NCBI RefSeq assembly: GCF_000685095.1
Contig: NZ_BAYE01000010.1
Location: 1 to 64,000 of the forward strand
Origin: Paraburkholderia caledonica NBRC 102488
Lineage (GTDB): Bacteria > Pseudomonadota > Gammaproteobacteria > Burkholderiales > Burkholderiaceae
Length of the DNA stretch: 64,000 nt
Reading direction: 5' to 3'
Part shown: positions 53,601-61,465 of the stretch, in pieces
Numbering within the stretch: position 1 is the first letter of the stretch
Layout: the number at the start of each line of letters is the position of its first letter
The notes under the pieces: model-generated
Told to the model about the DNA's origin: nothing
Seen by the model: only the letters and a program-made list of their open reading frames with translations
Databases searched by the model: none
Translations under genes and position numbers: made by a program

Positions 53601-55250
53601 GTCGGCGTTCTCGGGAATCGTGCCGCCCGAGGTGACCGCCACGAGCTTGCCGCCGCGCCGGCCGCGCAGCGTGCCGCTCACCACGTCGCGATGGATGTAC
53701 GCGGCGCGCGGTCCGTTGCGGCTCGTGTAGCCCTCTGCAAGCATGCGCAGCACTGCGTCGTACTGCGCCCGCGAGAGTTCCGCGTACGGCGCGGCGCGGC
53801 GTATCAGGTCGAATAGCGCGTCCTCGCTCCATTCGGTGCTCGACACTTCAGCGACGATCTGTTGCGCGAGTACATCCAGCGGCGCACGCGGAATGCGCAG
53901 CGCGTCGAGTTCGCCGCGCCGCACGCAATCGAGCAGCGCGGCGCATTCGATCAGATCGTCGCGCGAAGTGGGGAAGAGTCTGCCTTTCGGCATGCCGCCG
54001 ACATGGTGGCCCGAACGCCCCACGCGTTGCAGGAACGGTGCGATGGCGCGCGGCGAACCCATCTGGCAGACCAGATCGACGTCGCCGATATCGATACCCA
54101 GTTCGAGCGAAGCGGTCGCGATCAGCACCCGCAGTTCACCGCGCTTGAGCCGCTGTTCGGCGTCGAAGCGATGTTCTTTAGCAAGGCTGCCGTGATGCGC
54201 GGCGACCGCGTCCTTGCCGAGCCGCTCGGTCAGATGACGCGCGGCGCGCTCGGCCATGCGCCGCGTGTTCACGAAGATCAGCGTCGTGCTGTGCAGCGCG
54301 ACGAGTTCCGCGAGACGGTCATAAACGCGCTCCCAGACTTCGTTCGGCATCACCGCTTCGAGCGGCACCGGCGGAATTTCCAGCGCCAGGTCGCGTTCGC
54401 GGATATGGCCTACGTCGATGATCGCGCAGTCGGCGGGTATGTCGCTGTCGACCGGCGCGCCGCCTACGAGAAGTCGTGCTACTGCGCTCACCGGCTTTTG
54501 CGTCGCGGAGAGGCCGATGCGCGGCAGGCGTCGCCCGCACAGCGCGTCGAGCCGTTCGAGACTGAGCGCGAGGTGGCTGCCGCGCTTGCTGCCGGCGAGC
54601 GCATGAATTTCGTCGACGATCACGGTACGCACCGTGCACAGCATGCGCCGGCCGGAGTCGGAGCCGAGCAGCACGTAAAGCGATTCCGGCGTGGTGACGA
54701 GAATATGCGGCGCGCGCTTTTTGAGCGCATTGCGTTCCTGCTGCGTGGTGTCGCCGGTGCGCACGGCGGTGCGGATGTCGAGCGGCGGCAGGCCGCGCGC
54801 GTCGAGTTCGGCGGCAATGCCCTGTAACGGCACTTGCAGATTCAGGCGGATGTCGTTCGACAACGCCTTGAGCGGCGAAACGTAGACCACCAGCGTTTCG
54901 TCGGGCAACGCGCCGTTGTTCGCGAGACCTTGCTGGACCAGGTCGTCTAGTGCGGAGAGGAAGGCCGTGAGCGTTTTGCCGGAGCCCGTGGGTGCGGCGA
55001 CCAGGGTCGAGCGGCCCTGGCGAATCTGCGGCCAGGCAGCGGCCTGCGCGTCGGTCGGCGCGGGAAAGGACTTCAGGAACCAGCCGGCAACCGCCGGATG
55101 AAAGCCCGCGAGCGCATTGTGCGCGGCGGCGCGATCCACCAGCGCGGCCGGGAGCGCGCGAGGCGCGTCGGCTGCGGTGGCTGGGTTGGCGGTCGTGCTG
55201 CTCACTGAAGTGCTCACTGGTGTGGTCACTGAGGTGGTCACTAGGGTCAT
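50613..55250 (-). CDS. lhr: Lhr family ATP-dependent helicase
   Basis: A 1545-residue protein, about the length of E. coli Lhr (near 1538). The N-terminal helicase core has APTGSGKT (residues 86-93), DEIH (213-216) and SATQKP, and FVNTRRMAERAARHL opens the second RecA domain. A long C-terminal region (from about residue 860) is the extension of Lhr-full proteins; in E. coli it was linked to uracil-glycosylase activity. It is a superfamily 2, 3'-to-5' helicase probably involved in DNA repair. It diverges from the aldo/keto reductase gene. Confidence 0.94.
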   Translation of the reverse strand: MTLVTTSVTTPVSTSVSSTTANPATAADAPRALPAALVDRAAAHNALAGFHPAVAGWFLKSFPAPTDAQAAAWPQIRQGRSTLVAAPTGSGKTLTAFLSALDDLVQQGLANNGALPDETLVVYVSPLKALSNDIRLNLQVPLQGIAAELDARGLPPLDIRTAVRTGDTTQQERNALKKRAPHILVTTPESLYVLLGSDSGRRMLCTVRTVIVDEIHALAGSKRGSHLALSLERLDALCGRRLPRIGLSATQKPVSAVARLLVGGAPVDSDIPADCAIIDVGHIRERDLALEIPPVPLEAVMPNEVWERVYDRLAELVALHSTTLIFVNTRRMAERAARHLTERLGKDAVAAHHGSLAKEHRFDAEQRLKRGELRVLIATASLELGIDIGDVDLVCQMGSPRAIAPFLQRVGRSGHHVGGMPKGRLFPTSRDDLIECAALLDCVRRGELDALRIPRAPLDVLAQQIVAEVSSTEWSEDALFDLIRRAAPYAELSRAQYDAVLRMLAEGYTSRNGPRAAYIHRDVVSGTLRGRRGGKLVAVTSGGTIPENADYAVVLEPQAVNIGTVNEDFAVESLAGDVFQLGNASYRILRIESGRVRVEDAQGQPPNIPFWLGEAPGRSDELSFGVARLREQIARLLASDDDAATPLANAQASDAASKAMASEQAPGATAEAPNAMPARLERAIDWLIVELGLDEAAARQIVDYLARARAALGVLPTQDTLVMERFFDESGGTQLVVHAPFGSRVNRAWGLALRKRFCRQFNFELQAAATEDAIVLSLTGSHSFVLDEVWRYLHSNSAERLLIQALLDAPLFGVRWRWNATTALGLPRYTGGRKTAPQLQRMRSEDLLTSVFPEQAACLENVVGERELPHHPLVNQTVDDCLHDAMDSERWLALLRRMESGDVRLVARDLPAPSPLAAEILNAKPYAYLDDAPIEERRTQAVLNRRWTDPASADDLGALDADAIASVRDEAWPQARSIDEMHEALTGLACITEAEAQHNEGWPEWLASLAQSGRATRLEIAADAALWLPAERLTCFDALYRSGNSGKTNSGARFTPPLTAPKGYTDEWSADDALLDVLRARLTGFGPLPADAIADALKLPRTPVEQALGRLEAEGYVMRGRFTPNTSEEEWCERHLLARIHRYTVKRLRREIEPVERHDFMRFLFEWQHLTPDTRSEGRDALAAVLEQMEGFEAAASAWEEDILPARVKAYSNTSLDELCRAGKIVWTRLTERSRSAAGPVRSTPIVLLPRPQVRAWSALIDSERQPELSARAQSVYDALSQHGAMFFDELLHELRVLRIELENALGELVAAGLVNSDSFAGLRALLKPAAKRNAYSGSRRARSSAGLGALIGGMDDAGRWALVNRHPSGATNDELATQPDRPQQQRRRQLPADTLEHVAMTLLRRYGVVFWRVLEREADWLPPWRDLLRVYQRLEARGVIRGGRFVNGLAGEQFALPEAIPLLREVRRHANDGAFVCVGGTDPLNLVGTLLVGERVPAVAGNRVLYRDGVVIATLAAGAFWFDPSVEASPTERERARSWLTRRF
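55201..55248. repeat. Four 12-bp tandem units at the start of lhr
   Basis: Four imperfect 12-base units (CTCACTGAAGTG, CTCACTGGTGTG, GTCACTGAGGTG, GTCACTAGGGTC) lie head to tail. They encode a Thr/Ser/Val-rich N-terminus (LVTTSVTTPVSTSVS) in front of the helicase core. Unit number may vary between strains without changing the frame, because the unit is a multiple of three. Confidence 0.7.
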
Positions 55251-55516
55251 GCGTGGTTAGATGGGGACGCGACGCCCGATATCCAGACGACGGCATGCAG
55301 ACGACGGCATTGCCCGGGCCCGTTGCCGGCGCGAATCGAAGTCGCGGAATCAGGGGCCAGTCTGGCAGGTTTGGGCGGCGTTTGCCAAATGGCCTCAGCG
55401 GTTGCCGGTGGGTGTCGGCGTTCCGAAAGCGACGGCAGTCCCCGCCTGCTCGACGGCGCCAATTGCAGTACCCTTTACGGCTCACCTGTGCACACATCCA
55501 CGATGGAGTTTCGACA

Positions 55517-56569
55517 ATGCGATACAACCAGCTTGGCCGTACCGGGGTTTTTGTTTCAGAACTTTGTCTGGGCACGATGACCTTCGGCGGCGGCGAAGGC
55601 ATGTGGAAGCAGATCGGCGATTTGCAGCAGGCCGACGCGGAGCGGCTCGTCGGCCGGGCGCTCGATGCGGGCATCAATTTCATCGACACGGCCGACGTCT
55701 ACGCCGAAGGCCTGTCCGAGCAGATCACCGGGCAGGCGCTGAAAAACCTCAAGGTGCCGCGCGACAAGGTTGTCGTGGCGACCAAGGTTTTCGGCCCGAC
55801 CGGCGAGTTTCCGAACGCGCGCGGCGCGTCGCGCTATCACATCATCGACGGCATGAAGGCCAGTTTGAAGCGCCTGCAGCTCGATCACGTCGACCTGTAT
55901 CAGATCCACGGTTTCGACCCGGCCACGCCGATCGAAGAAACGGTGCGCGCGCTCGATACGCTCGTGCAGCACGGTCACGTGCGCTATGTCGGCGTGTCGA
56001 ACTGGGCGGCGTGGCAGATCGTTAAGGCGCTCGGCATTGCGGAGCGTCTGGGAACCGCGCGCTTCGAAACGCTGCAGGCGTACTACACGGTCGCGGGCCG
56101 CGACCTGGAACGCGAACTCGTGCCGATGCTGCAAAGCGAAGGGCTCGGACTGATGGTGTGGAGTCCGCTCGCGGGTGGGCTGCTGAGCGGCAAATACGGG
56201 CGTGAGCAGCAGGGCGAAGCGGGCAGCCGCCGCACGACATTCGACTTTCCGCCCGTCAACCGCGATCGTGCGTACGACTGCATCGACGCGATGCGGGAGA
56301 TTGCCGAGGCAAAGCGCGTGTCGGTCGCGCAGATCGCCCTTGCGTGGCTGCTGCATCAACGGGTGGTGACGTCGGTGATCGTCGGCGCGAAGAAGGTGGA
56401 GCAGCTGGACGACAACATCGCGGCGACCGGCGTCGCGCTCACCGCGGACGAGCTCGCAAGGCTCGATCAGGTGAGCGCGCTGCCTGCCGAGTACCCCGGC
56501 TGGATGCTGGCGCGCCAGGGCGAAGCGCGCCGCAACCAGCTCGAGGAGGCGCGCCGTCTGGTGGTCTGA
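55517..56569 (+). CDS. Aldo/keto reductase
   Basis: A 350-residue TIM-barrel aldo/keto reductase. The tetrad is Asp57, Tyr62, Lys90 and His131 (FIDTADVY, ATKVFG, YQIHGFD). NWAAWQIVKALGIAE and a cofactor-binding region SVIVGAKKVEQLDDNI near the C-terminus favour NADP(H). ATG 55517 (MRYNQLGRTGVFVSEL) is the family start, after GGAGTTTCGACA. It resembles YajO/YhdN-like members. It is not in an operon; the nearest genes are divergent or convergent. Physiological carbonyl substrate unknown. Confidence 0.93.
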   Translation: MRYNQLGRTGVFVSELCLGTMTFGGGEGMWKQIGDLQQADAERLVGRALDAGINFIDTADVYAEGLSEQITGQALKNLKVPRDKVVVATKVFGPTGEFPNARGASRYHIIDGMKASLKRLQLDHVDLYQIHGFDPATPIEETVRALDTLVQHGHVRYVGVSNWAAWQIVKALGIAERLGTARFETLQAYYTVAGRDLERELVPMLQSEGLGLMVWSPLAGGLLSGKYGREQQGEAGSRRTTFDFPPVNRDRAYDCIDAMREIAEAKRVSVAQIALAWLLHQRVVTSVIVGAKKVEQLDDNIAATGVALTADELARLDQVSALPAEYPGWMLARQGEARRNQLEEARRLVV

Positions 56570-56592
56570 GGCGACCAGAAACGCCCGGCGCG

Positions 56593-56943
56593 TTAAGCCG
56601 ATGCTTCGGCGGAGTACGCCGCGACCGCGTCCATCGTGCGGGCCGAGTAGACCATCGTCGCGCCGGCGTTCATCGCGACCGCTACGCCGAGCGCTTCGGC
56701 TATCTCCTCGCGGGTGGCGCCTTGCTTCAACGCTTCGGCGGTATGCACCGTGATACAGCCGTCACAGCGCAAACTCACGGCCACCGCGAGCGAGATCAGT
56801 TCGCGCGTCTTCGCGCCCAGCAGGTCGTTCTTCTGACCGGCGTTCGACAACGTCTGATAGCCCCTGACGGTGTCCGGCGACAGCTTGCCGATTTCGCCGA
56901 TGCGGCCAAACAGCTGCTTGCGGTATTCGGTCCAGTTCAACAT
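56593..56943 (-). CDS. AhpD-like carboxymuconolactone decarboxylase family protein
   Basis: A 116-residue protein of the AhpD/CMD superfamily. It carries the redox pair CDGC (Cys60, Cys63) and His67 (CITVH), characteristic of AhpD-like alkylhydroperoxidases. ATG 56943 follows AAGGAGCATTGCC, a strong ribosome binding site; extending the frame upstream is not supported. It diverges from an AraC regulator, the likely controller. Confidence 0.92.
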   Translation of the reverse strand: MLNWTEYRKQLFGRIGEIGKLSPDTVRGYQTLSNAGQKNDLLGAKTRELISLAVAVSLRCDGCITVHTAEALKQGATREEIAEALGVAVAMNAGATMVYSARTMDAVAAYSAEASA

Positions 56944-57059
56944 GGCAATGCTCCTTCGTCTGTGGGGCGTCGGCGGTTGCCGGCGCCATGGACAAAGTAT
57001 TGCGCGGGACGGCGACATCCTGAATACTCGACTGGCTCAACATTTAGCGCGGACGTCTC

Positions 57060-58130
57060 ATGGATACGCTCAGCCGATTACTCGACCTTGCGCGGCCGCA
57101 GGCCAGTCTGGATTTGCGATGCCTGCTCACCGGCGCATTCGATGTCGACCACGCGCCGATGGAGCCGGGCACTGCGCCGTTCCATCTCGTGCTGGCAGGC
57201 TCGTGCGTGATCGAGATGGCGGACGGCGCGCAAGTGCGCCTGCAGACCGGCGACTTCATGCTGTTTCCACGCGGCGCGGCACATCGCGTGAGAGATGTCG
57301 AGTTGAGCGCCGTCAGCGCTCCGCTGGTCATGAGTCACGACGGCCTGTTGCCGGTCAAGCGAAACGACGGCCGCGGCATTGGCAAAGCCGTGGAGCGCGA
57401 AGGTCTGGACGGCAAGTCCGTGAGCGGCAAAGAAGTTAACGCTGATGTCATGACCGACGCCCACGCGGACGCTGCCCGCGGCGGCGCAGAGCACACCGCG
57501 GCGAACGCCGCCGACCTCGACCTGCTCTGCGGCCGCTTCGCCTACACGCCGGGTTCGTCAGCGTTGCTGCTAAATGCGCTGCCCGATCCGTTCCATGTGT
57601 CGCTCGGCGGCGTCCGCACGCTCGCACCATTGCAGACGGTGATCGGGCTGATGCGCGACGAGGCGGGCCAACGCCGGCCCGGTGCGCTCGCCATCGTCAC
57701 CGCGCTGAGTCAGGCGCTCTTTGGAATGGCGTTACGCGTGCACGGCGAGCAGGCCGATTCGACTCCCGGCATGCTGTCGCTGCTGGCCGACCCGCGTCTA
57801 TCGGCGTCAGTGCAAGGCATGTTGAGCGCGCCGCAGCGCGCGTGGACCATTGCTGAACTGGGCGAGCTTGCCGCGATGTCGCGCGCCACTTACGCACGGC
57901 GTTTCAACGAACGCGCCGGTATGACCGTGATGGATTTCCTCACGCAGATTCGCATGACAATCGCTTGCGACCTGCTGCGCCGCACGCAGCGCAGCGCGGC
58001 TGAAATCGGCGAGGCGGTGGGTTATCAGTCTGAAGCCGCGTTCGGCAAGGCGTTTCAGCAAAGCGTCGGCGTAACGCCGGGACGCTACCGGCGCCAGCCA
58101 CAGCAAAGCGCGTCGGACGTGTCTTCATGA
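57060..58130 (+). CDS. AraC family transcriptional regulator (cupin-type sensor domain)
   Basis: A 356-residue regulator. The N-terminal cupin_6 sensor domain (about 1-215) contains LVLAGSCVIEMADGAQVRLQ, then GDFMLFPRGAAHRV. A charged insertion of about 55 residues (110-165) follows, longer than in most relatives. The C-terminal double helix-turn-helix (about 260-350) includes WTIAELGELAAMSRATYARR, then EIGEAVGYQSEAAFGKAFQQ. It diverges from the AhpD-like gene with 116 bases between, so it probably regulates that gene. Confidence 0.92.
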   Translation: MDTLSRLLDLARPQASLDLRCLLTGAFDVDHAPMEPGTAPFHLVLAGSCVIEMADGAQVRLQTGDFMLFPRGAAHRVRDVELSAVSAPLVMSHDGLLPVKRNDGRGIGKAVEREGLDGKSVSGKEVNADVMTDAHADAARGGAEHTAANAADLDLLCGRFAYTPGSSALLLNALPDPFHVSLGGVRTLAPLQTVIGLMRDEAGQRRPGALAIVTALSQALFGMALRVHGEQADSTPGMLSLLADPRLSASVQGMLSAPQRAWTIAELGELAAMSRATYARRFNERAGMTVMDFLTQIRMTIACDLLRRTQRSAAEIGEAVGYQSEAAFGKAFQQSVGVTPGRYRRQPQQSASDVSS

Positions 58131-58144
58131 ACCGGCGATGCCGC

Positions 58145-58717
58145 TCAGCGCGCCTTGCCGGGCGTGCTGAACCAGCGCTTCTCCGCACGCGCCATCAGCC
58201 ACGCGACCAGCAGCGCGCACACCGTGCCGAGCGTGACTTCGCCGAGGCGCAACAAGGCTTTGTCCCACGCCGGGCCAATGCCAGGTACCAGCAGCATGAT
58301 GGTGGCCGTGATCCCGCCAAGCCGCGCCGCGCTGCCGACGTTCACGATCCAGCACAGCACGATGGCCACTGCTACCGTCGCCGCGTAGGCCGCAAAATAG
58401 CCGTGGCCGAGCGTCGCGCCGGCAAGGCCGCATAAGCCGCCGACCATTGCGCCGATGAACTGGTCGCGCGACAGCTTGCGGGTGTCGACATAGCTGTGCT
58501 GGCTCACTGCAATGGCGGTAATCGCGGCCCAGAAAGCCTGCTCGGTATGCAGCGCCTGGCCGATTTCGAACGCGAGGCTCGCGCCCGCCACGGCCTGGAA
58601 CGCCATCAGGCTGCCTTCGGTGAGCCGCTCCGCGAACGGCAGCGATTTAAGGAACGCGAAAAGCGATTCGGCGGCGCTTGCGCGCGTCGTTTGTGCTGGA
58701 TCGTCGTGAGGAGTCAT
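58145..58717 (-). CDS. FUSC family membrane protein (half-size)
   Basis: A 190-residue membrane protein resembling the membrane half of fusaric-acid-resistance/aromatic-acid-exporter proteins. It has about five or six hydrophobic helices (GSLMAFQAVAGASLAFEIGQ; AAITAIAVSQHSYVDTRK with the family-like QHSY; AYAATVAVAIVLCWIV). Full FUSC proteins are 600-700 residues; this is a short form lacking the soluble domain. Its role as an exporter is a guess. It converges on the AraC gene by 14 bases. Confidence 0.82.
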   Translation of the reverse strand: MTPHDDPAQTTRASAAESLFAFLKSLPFAERLTEGSLMAFQAVAGASLAFEIGQALHTEQAFWAAITAIAVSQHSYVDTRKLSRDQFIGAMVGGLCGLAGATLGHGYFAAYAATVAVAIVLCWIVNVGSAARLGGITATIMLLVPGIGPAWDKALLRLGEVTLGTVCALLVAWLMARAEKRWFSTPGKAR

Positions 58718-58802
58718 TGAATCGCGGGGTTCGGAAGCTGCGAAAGCAGCAAGGGAGCCGGACGCTGCAAATGCTGCAAACGCAGCGAACGGGCCCCGTA
58801 TT

Positions 58803-60128
58803 CTAGCTTTCGCTATGACGCAGGCGCCGATAGCGGTTCATGAGCGGCGTCGCCGATACCCCGTGGATGACCACCGAAGCCGTGACCACGGCGAGCGCGA
58901 GCGGCACGAGCGGCGTAATAGACGCGGCCGGGCCGTGTTCCAGCGAATAAGCCAGATAGTAGAACGAGCCCACGCCGCGAATGCCGAACCAGCTCATCAG
59001 GCGCCTTTGCGTCGGCATGGCGTCGGAGCCGAGCAAGGACAACTCGACGGACGCGGGGCGCACAAAAACGAATAGCGCGACGATAAGCGCAAACGCCTGC
59101 CATGTGAGAAGCGGCACGTTCAGCATCGCGAGCACGTTGCCGACCATGGCCATGATGATGACTTCAGCAATGCGTTCGAGCTCGATCGTGAATCCCAATA
59201 CGGACTCGGTCATGAACGCGTGGGCTTTCTCTGGATCGGACGCAGTGGCTTCGACATTCTTCGAATCGACCGTGCCGATTGTCTCGCGAGGCGAGGCCCC
59301 GCCGCTCGCCCCATATTCGACGCGACGCATCGACACACCAGCCGCGAACACGGCGAGAAAGCCGTAAGTTTGGGCAAATTGCGCGGCGCCGAACGACAAG
59401 CCGATCAGCCCGAGCGCAAAGAAGCCTTCCAGGCCGAGCGCGTGCGCATGGCGCGTGCGCAGCCAGGCGACCGCGTGCGTCGTGACCCAGCCGAGTACAC
59501 CGCCTATCGCGAGTGCGCCCAATACACCCCACACGACACTGCCGGCAAACTCCAGGTTCAGCACGTCGCCAGCGTCGGCTCCTTGCACTGCGCAGACGGC
59601 GAGACCCACCATCGCAAACGGCAACGCTATGCCGTCGTTCAGGCCGCCTTCGCCGGAGAGCGCGAAGCGCAGCAAATCGTGATCGCCGGGGTCGTGCACC
59701 TGGACGTCATGAGCCAGCACCGGGTCGGTCGGCGCGAGAATAGCGGCCAGCAGGATGGCCGGCCCCCAGCCGAGATTCAGGACGTAGACGCAGAAGAGCG
59801 TGAGAAGCGGCACGGTCGCCAGCATCGCGAGGAAGCCGAGGCGCAGCGGCACCATCCACAGTCTGTCGAACACGCCCACGCGCAAGCGCAGTCCGATGGC
59901 GAACAGCGACACCAGCAGCGCGATTTCGGTGACGGTGCGCAGCAGATGCGCGTCGGCGACCATGTCGAGATGCAGCAGATCGAAGCCGGGCGGCCCGACC
60001 GCGTAGCCGAGCGCAACATAGAACATGGCCGCGCTGACGGGCAGGCGGCGGAGGGTCGTCGCGGCCACACCCATGAAAACGAGCACGGCGCCGACGATGA
60101 GGAACCACAAAGTTTCGTGCATGAGCAT
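58803..60128 (-). CDS. CPA1 family cation:proton antiporter
   Basis: A 441-residue monovalent cation:proton antiporter of the NhaP/CPA1 type. About 11-13 membrane helices are visible. The transport-site motif is ILAPTDPVLAHDVQVHDPGD near residues 132-151, and LSGEGGLNDGIALPFAMVGL follows near 157-176 with the conserved acidic pair. ATG 60128 (MLMHETLW) and ATG 60122 are equally possible starts; an ATG at 60158 adds 10 residues. It exchanges Na+ or K+ for protons. Confidence 0.92.
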   Translation of the reverse strand: MLMHETLWFLIVGAVLVFMGVAATTLRRLPVSAAMFYVALGYAVGPPGFDLLHLDMVADAHLLRTVTEIALLVSLFAIGLRLRVGVFDRLWMVPLRLGFLAMLATVPLLTLFCVYVLNLGWGPAILLAAILAPTDPVLAHDVQVHDPGDHDLLRFALSGEGGLNDGIALPFAMVGLAVCAVQGADAGDVLNLEFAGSVVWGVLGALAIGGVLGWVTTHAVAWLRTRHAHALGLEGFFALGLIGLSFGAAQFAQTYGFLAVFAAGVSMRRVEYGASGGASPRETIGTVDSKNVEATASDPEKAHAFMTESVLGFTIELERIAEVIIMAMVGNVLAMLNVPLLTWQAFALIVALFVFVRPASVELSLLGSDAMPTQRRLMSWFGIRGVGSFYYLAYSLEHGPAASITPLVPLALAVVTASVVIHGVSATPLMNRYRRLRHSES

Positions 60129-60197
60129 CCGGTTAGGGCCGACATGCGAACGGCGCATGACCGGCCGGGGTAATTGGACGAAAGCCGCGTATGAATC

Positions 60198-60617
60198 TCA
60201 GGGCGCGCGCCCGAATGCTTCGCGCAACTTGCGCTTGGCTTGCTCCAGCGTTGCGCGGCGGGTTTTCGGCAGGTTCTTGCCTGCTCGGTTGATGTAGAAA
60301 TTGAGCATCGACATCGCCGATTGAAACGGCGTGCCTTTGCGGCGGCCGCTTTTTGTCGACGACTGTTTCAGCGATTTCGCAATTTCTTCGGCGTTGCCTG
60401 TCTTGAAGATGTCGTGCTCGAGGTCCATCGCGTCACTCGTTTCCATCACATGATGCGACCACCTGTGTGAACTCTTGCCGCCTGCGCGCGATGCTTTCTT
60501 CTGCTCAGCGGCATGCGCTTGCGCATGGCGCTGACGAGGCGGCCGCCCCGACTTGCCGCGTGCCGGCGAGCGCCGCGATTTGCTGGTCGATTTACTGGTG
60601 GTTTTTCGGGCCGCCAT
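60198..60617 (-). CDS. DUF3175 family protein
   Basis: A 139-residue protein. The C-terminal 90 residues (HRWSHHVMETSDAMDLEHDI, then RRKGTPFQSAMSMLNFYINR and AGKNLPKTRR) match DUF3175, common in Proteobacteria and of unknown function. The N-terminal 50 residues are Lys/Arg/Ser-rich and probably disordered. It sits with PRC-barrel and topoisomerase IB genes, a grouping I think is common in Burkholderiales. Confidence 0.88.
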   Translation of the reverse strand: MAARKTTSKSTSKSRRSPARGKSGRPPRQRHAQAHAAEQKKASRAGGKSSHRWSHHVMETSDAMDLEHDIFKTGNAEEIAKSLKQSSTKSGRRKGTPFQSAMSMLNFYINRAGKNLPKTRRATLEQAKRKLREAFGRAP

Positions 60618-60817
60618 TCGAGCCGCCTCCTTTTACAGTCTTTGTCGCGGCCCTGCTTGCAGGATTGCGCGCGATTCCCGGGGTCGTCTGCGTCATCGAA
60701 CTCGACGCGGTTAAGTCAAACGCGCCGGCCGCCGCGATGGCGGCGTGCCGGCGCAGTGAGGACGGTGCGCGAACTGCGAACGGCAAACTGCTTCGCGCAC
60801 TCGCCGCGGCTCGCCGA

Positions 60818-61333
60818 TTACAGCTTGACTCCACCGGCTTCGGGCGCATCCGACGAACCGGCCGGGATATTGCCCACGCCAACGTCATCGCGCATATCGA
60901 ACTGGTCGCGGCCCCAATAGGGCTCCCTGCCGTAGTACTGGTGAACAGAGGTAGCCCATGTCTCATCCGCCATCGACGGCCAGTGATCCTTGTCGAAACC
61001 CGGGGCGCTTTTCACGCGTTCCGCCGTCATGTCCAGCACGAAGCACTTCTGCTCGGTGTCCAGCGTGAGCGCGCGCCATGGAATAGCGAGCAGCTTGTCG
61101 CCGATGCCGAGGAAGCCGCCGCTCGACAGTACCGCGTACGCGACTCGTCCCGAGCGCACATCCAGCATGATGTCTTTGATCTTGCCGATGTCCTCGCCGT
61201 CGCTGCTGAGCACTTTGTTGCCGTCCAGCGTATCTGCCGCCATCACGTCCGGGCCCGGGCCTTCTGCCGTCGCGCTGCCTTTACCGACGATACTTGCGCC
61301 TTGCGTGCCTTGCGTCTGACTTTGCATGACCAT
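60818..61333 (-). CDS. PRC-barrel domain protein
   Basis: A 171-residue protein with a PRC-barrel domain at about residues 33-110 (KVLSSDGEDIGKIKDIMLDV, then RVAYAVLSSGGFLGIGDKLL). PRC-barrels occur in photosynthetic reaction-centre H subunits, in RimM, and in many small stress-linked proteins. The C-terminus is acidic and Gly-rich. ATG 61333 lies 6 bases after AAAGGAGG, a perfect ribosome binding site. Function unknown. Confidence 0.92.
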   Translation of the reverse strand: MVMQSQTQGTQGASIVGKGSATAEGPGPDVMAADTLDGNKVLSSDGEDIGKIKDIMLDVRSGRVAYAVLSSGGFLGIGDKLLAIPWRALTLDTEQKCFVLDMTAERVKSAPGFDKDHWPSMADETWATSVHQYYGREPYWGRDQFDMRDDVGVGNIPAGSSDAPEAGGVKL

Positions 61334-61465
61334 GATGTGCCTCCTTTGCAGGTTAAGGTGACGATCACTGCAGCAACGCGCGTTCCTCGACCGGAGTGAA
61401 GGTCCGGGTAAATGCTGCGCGCGCCGTTGCAGTTCCTGCTTGCTGTGAGCGGCGTGTGAGCGGCG

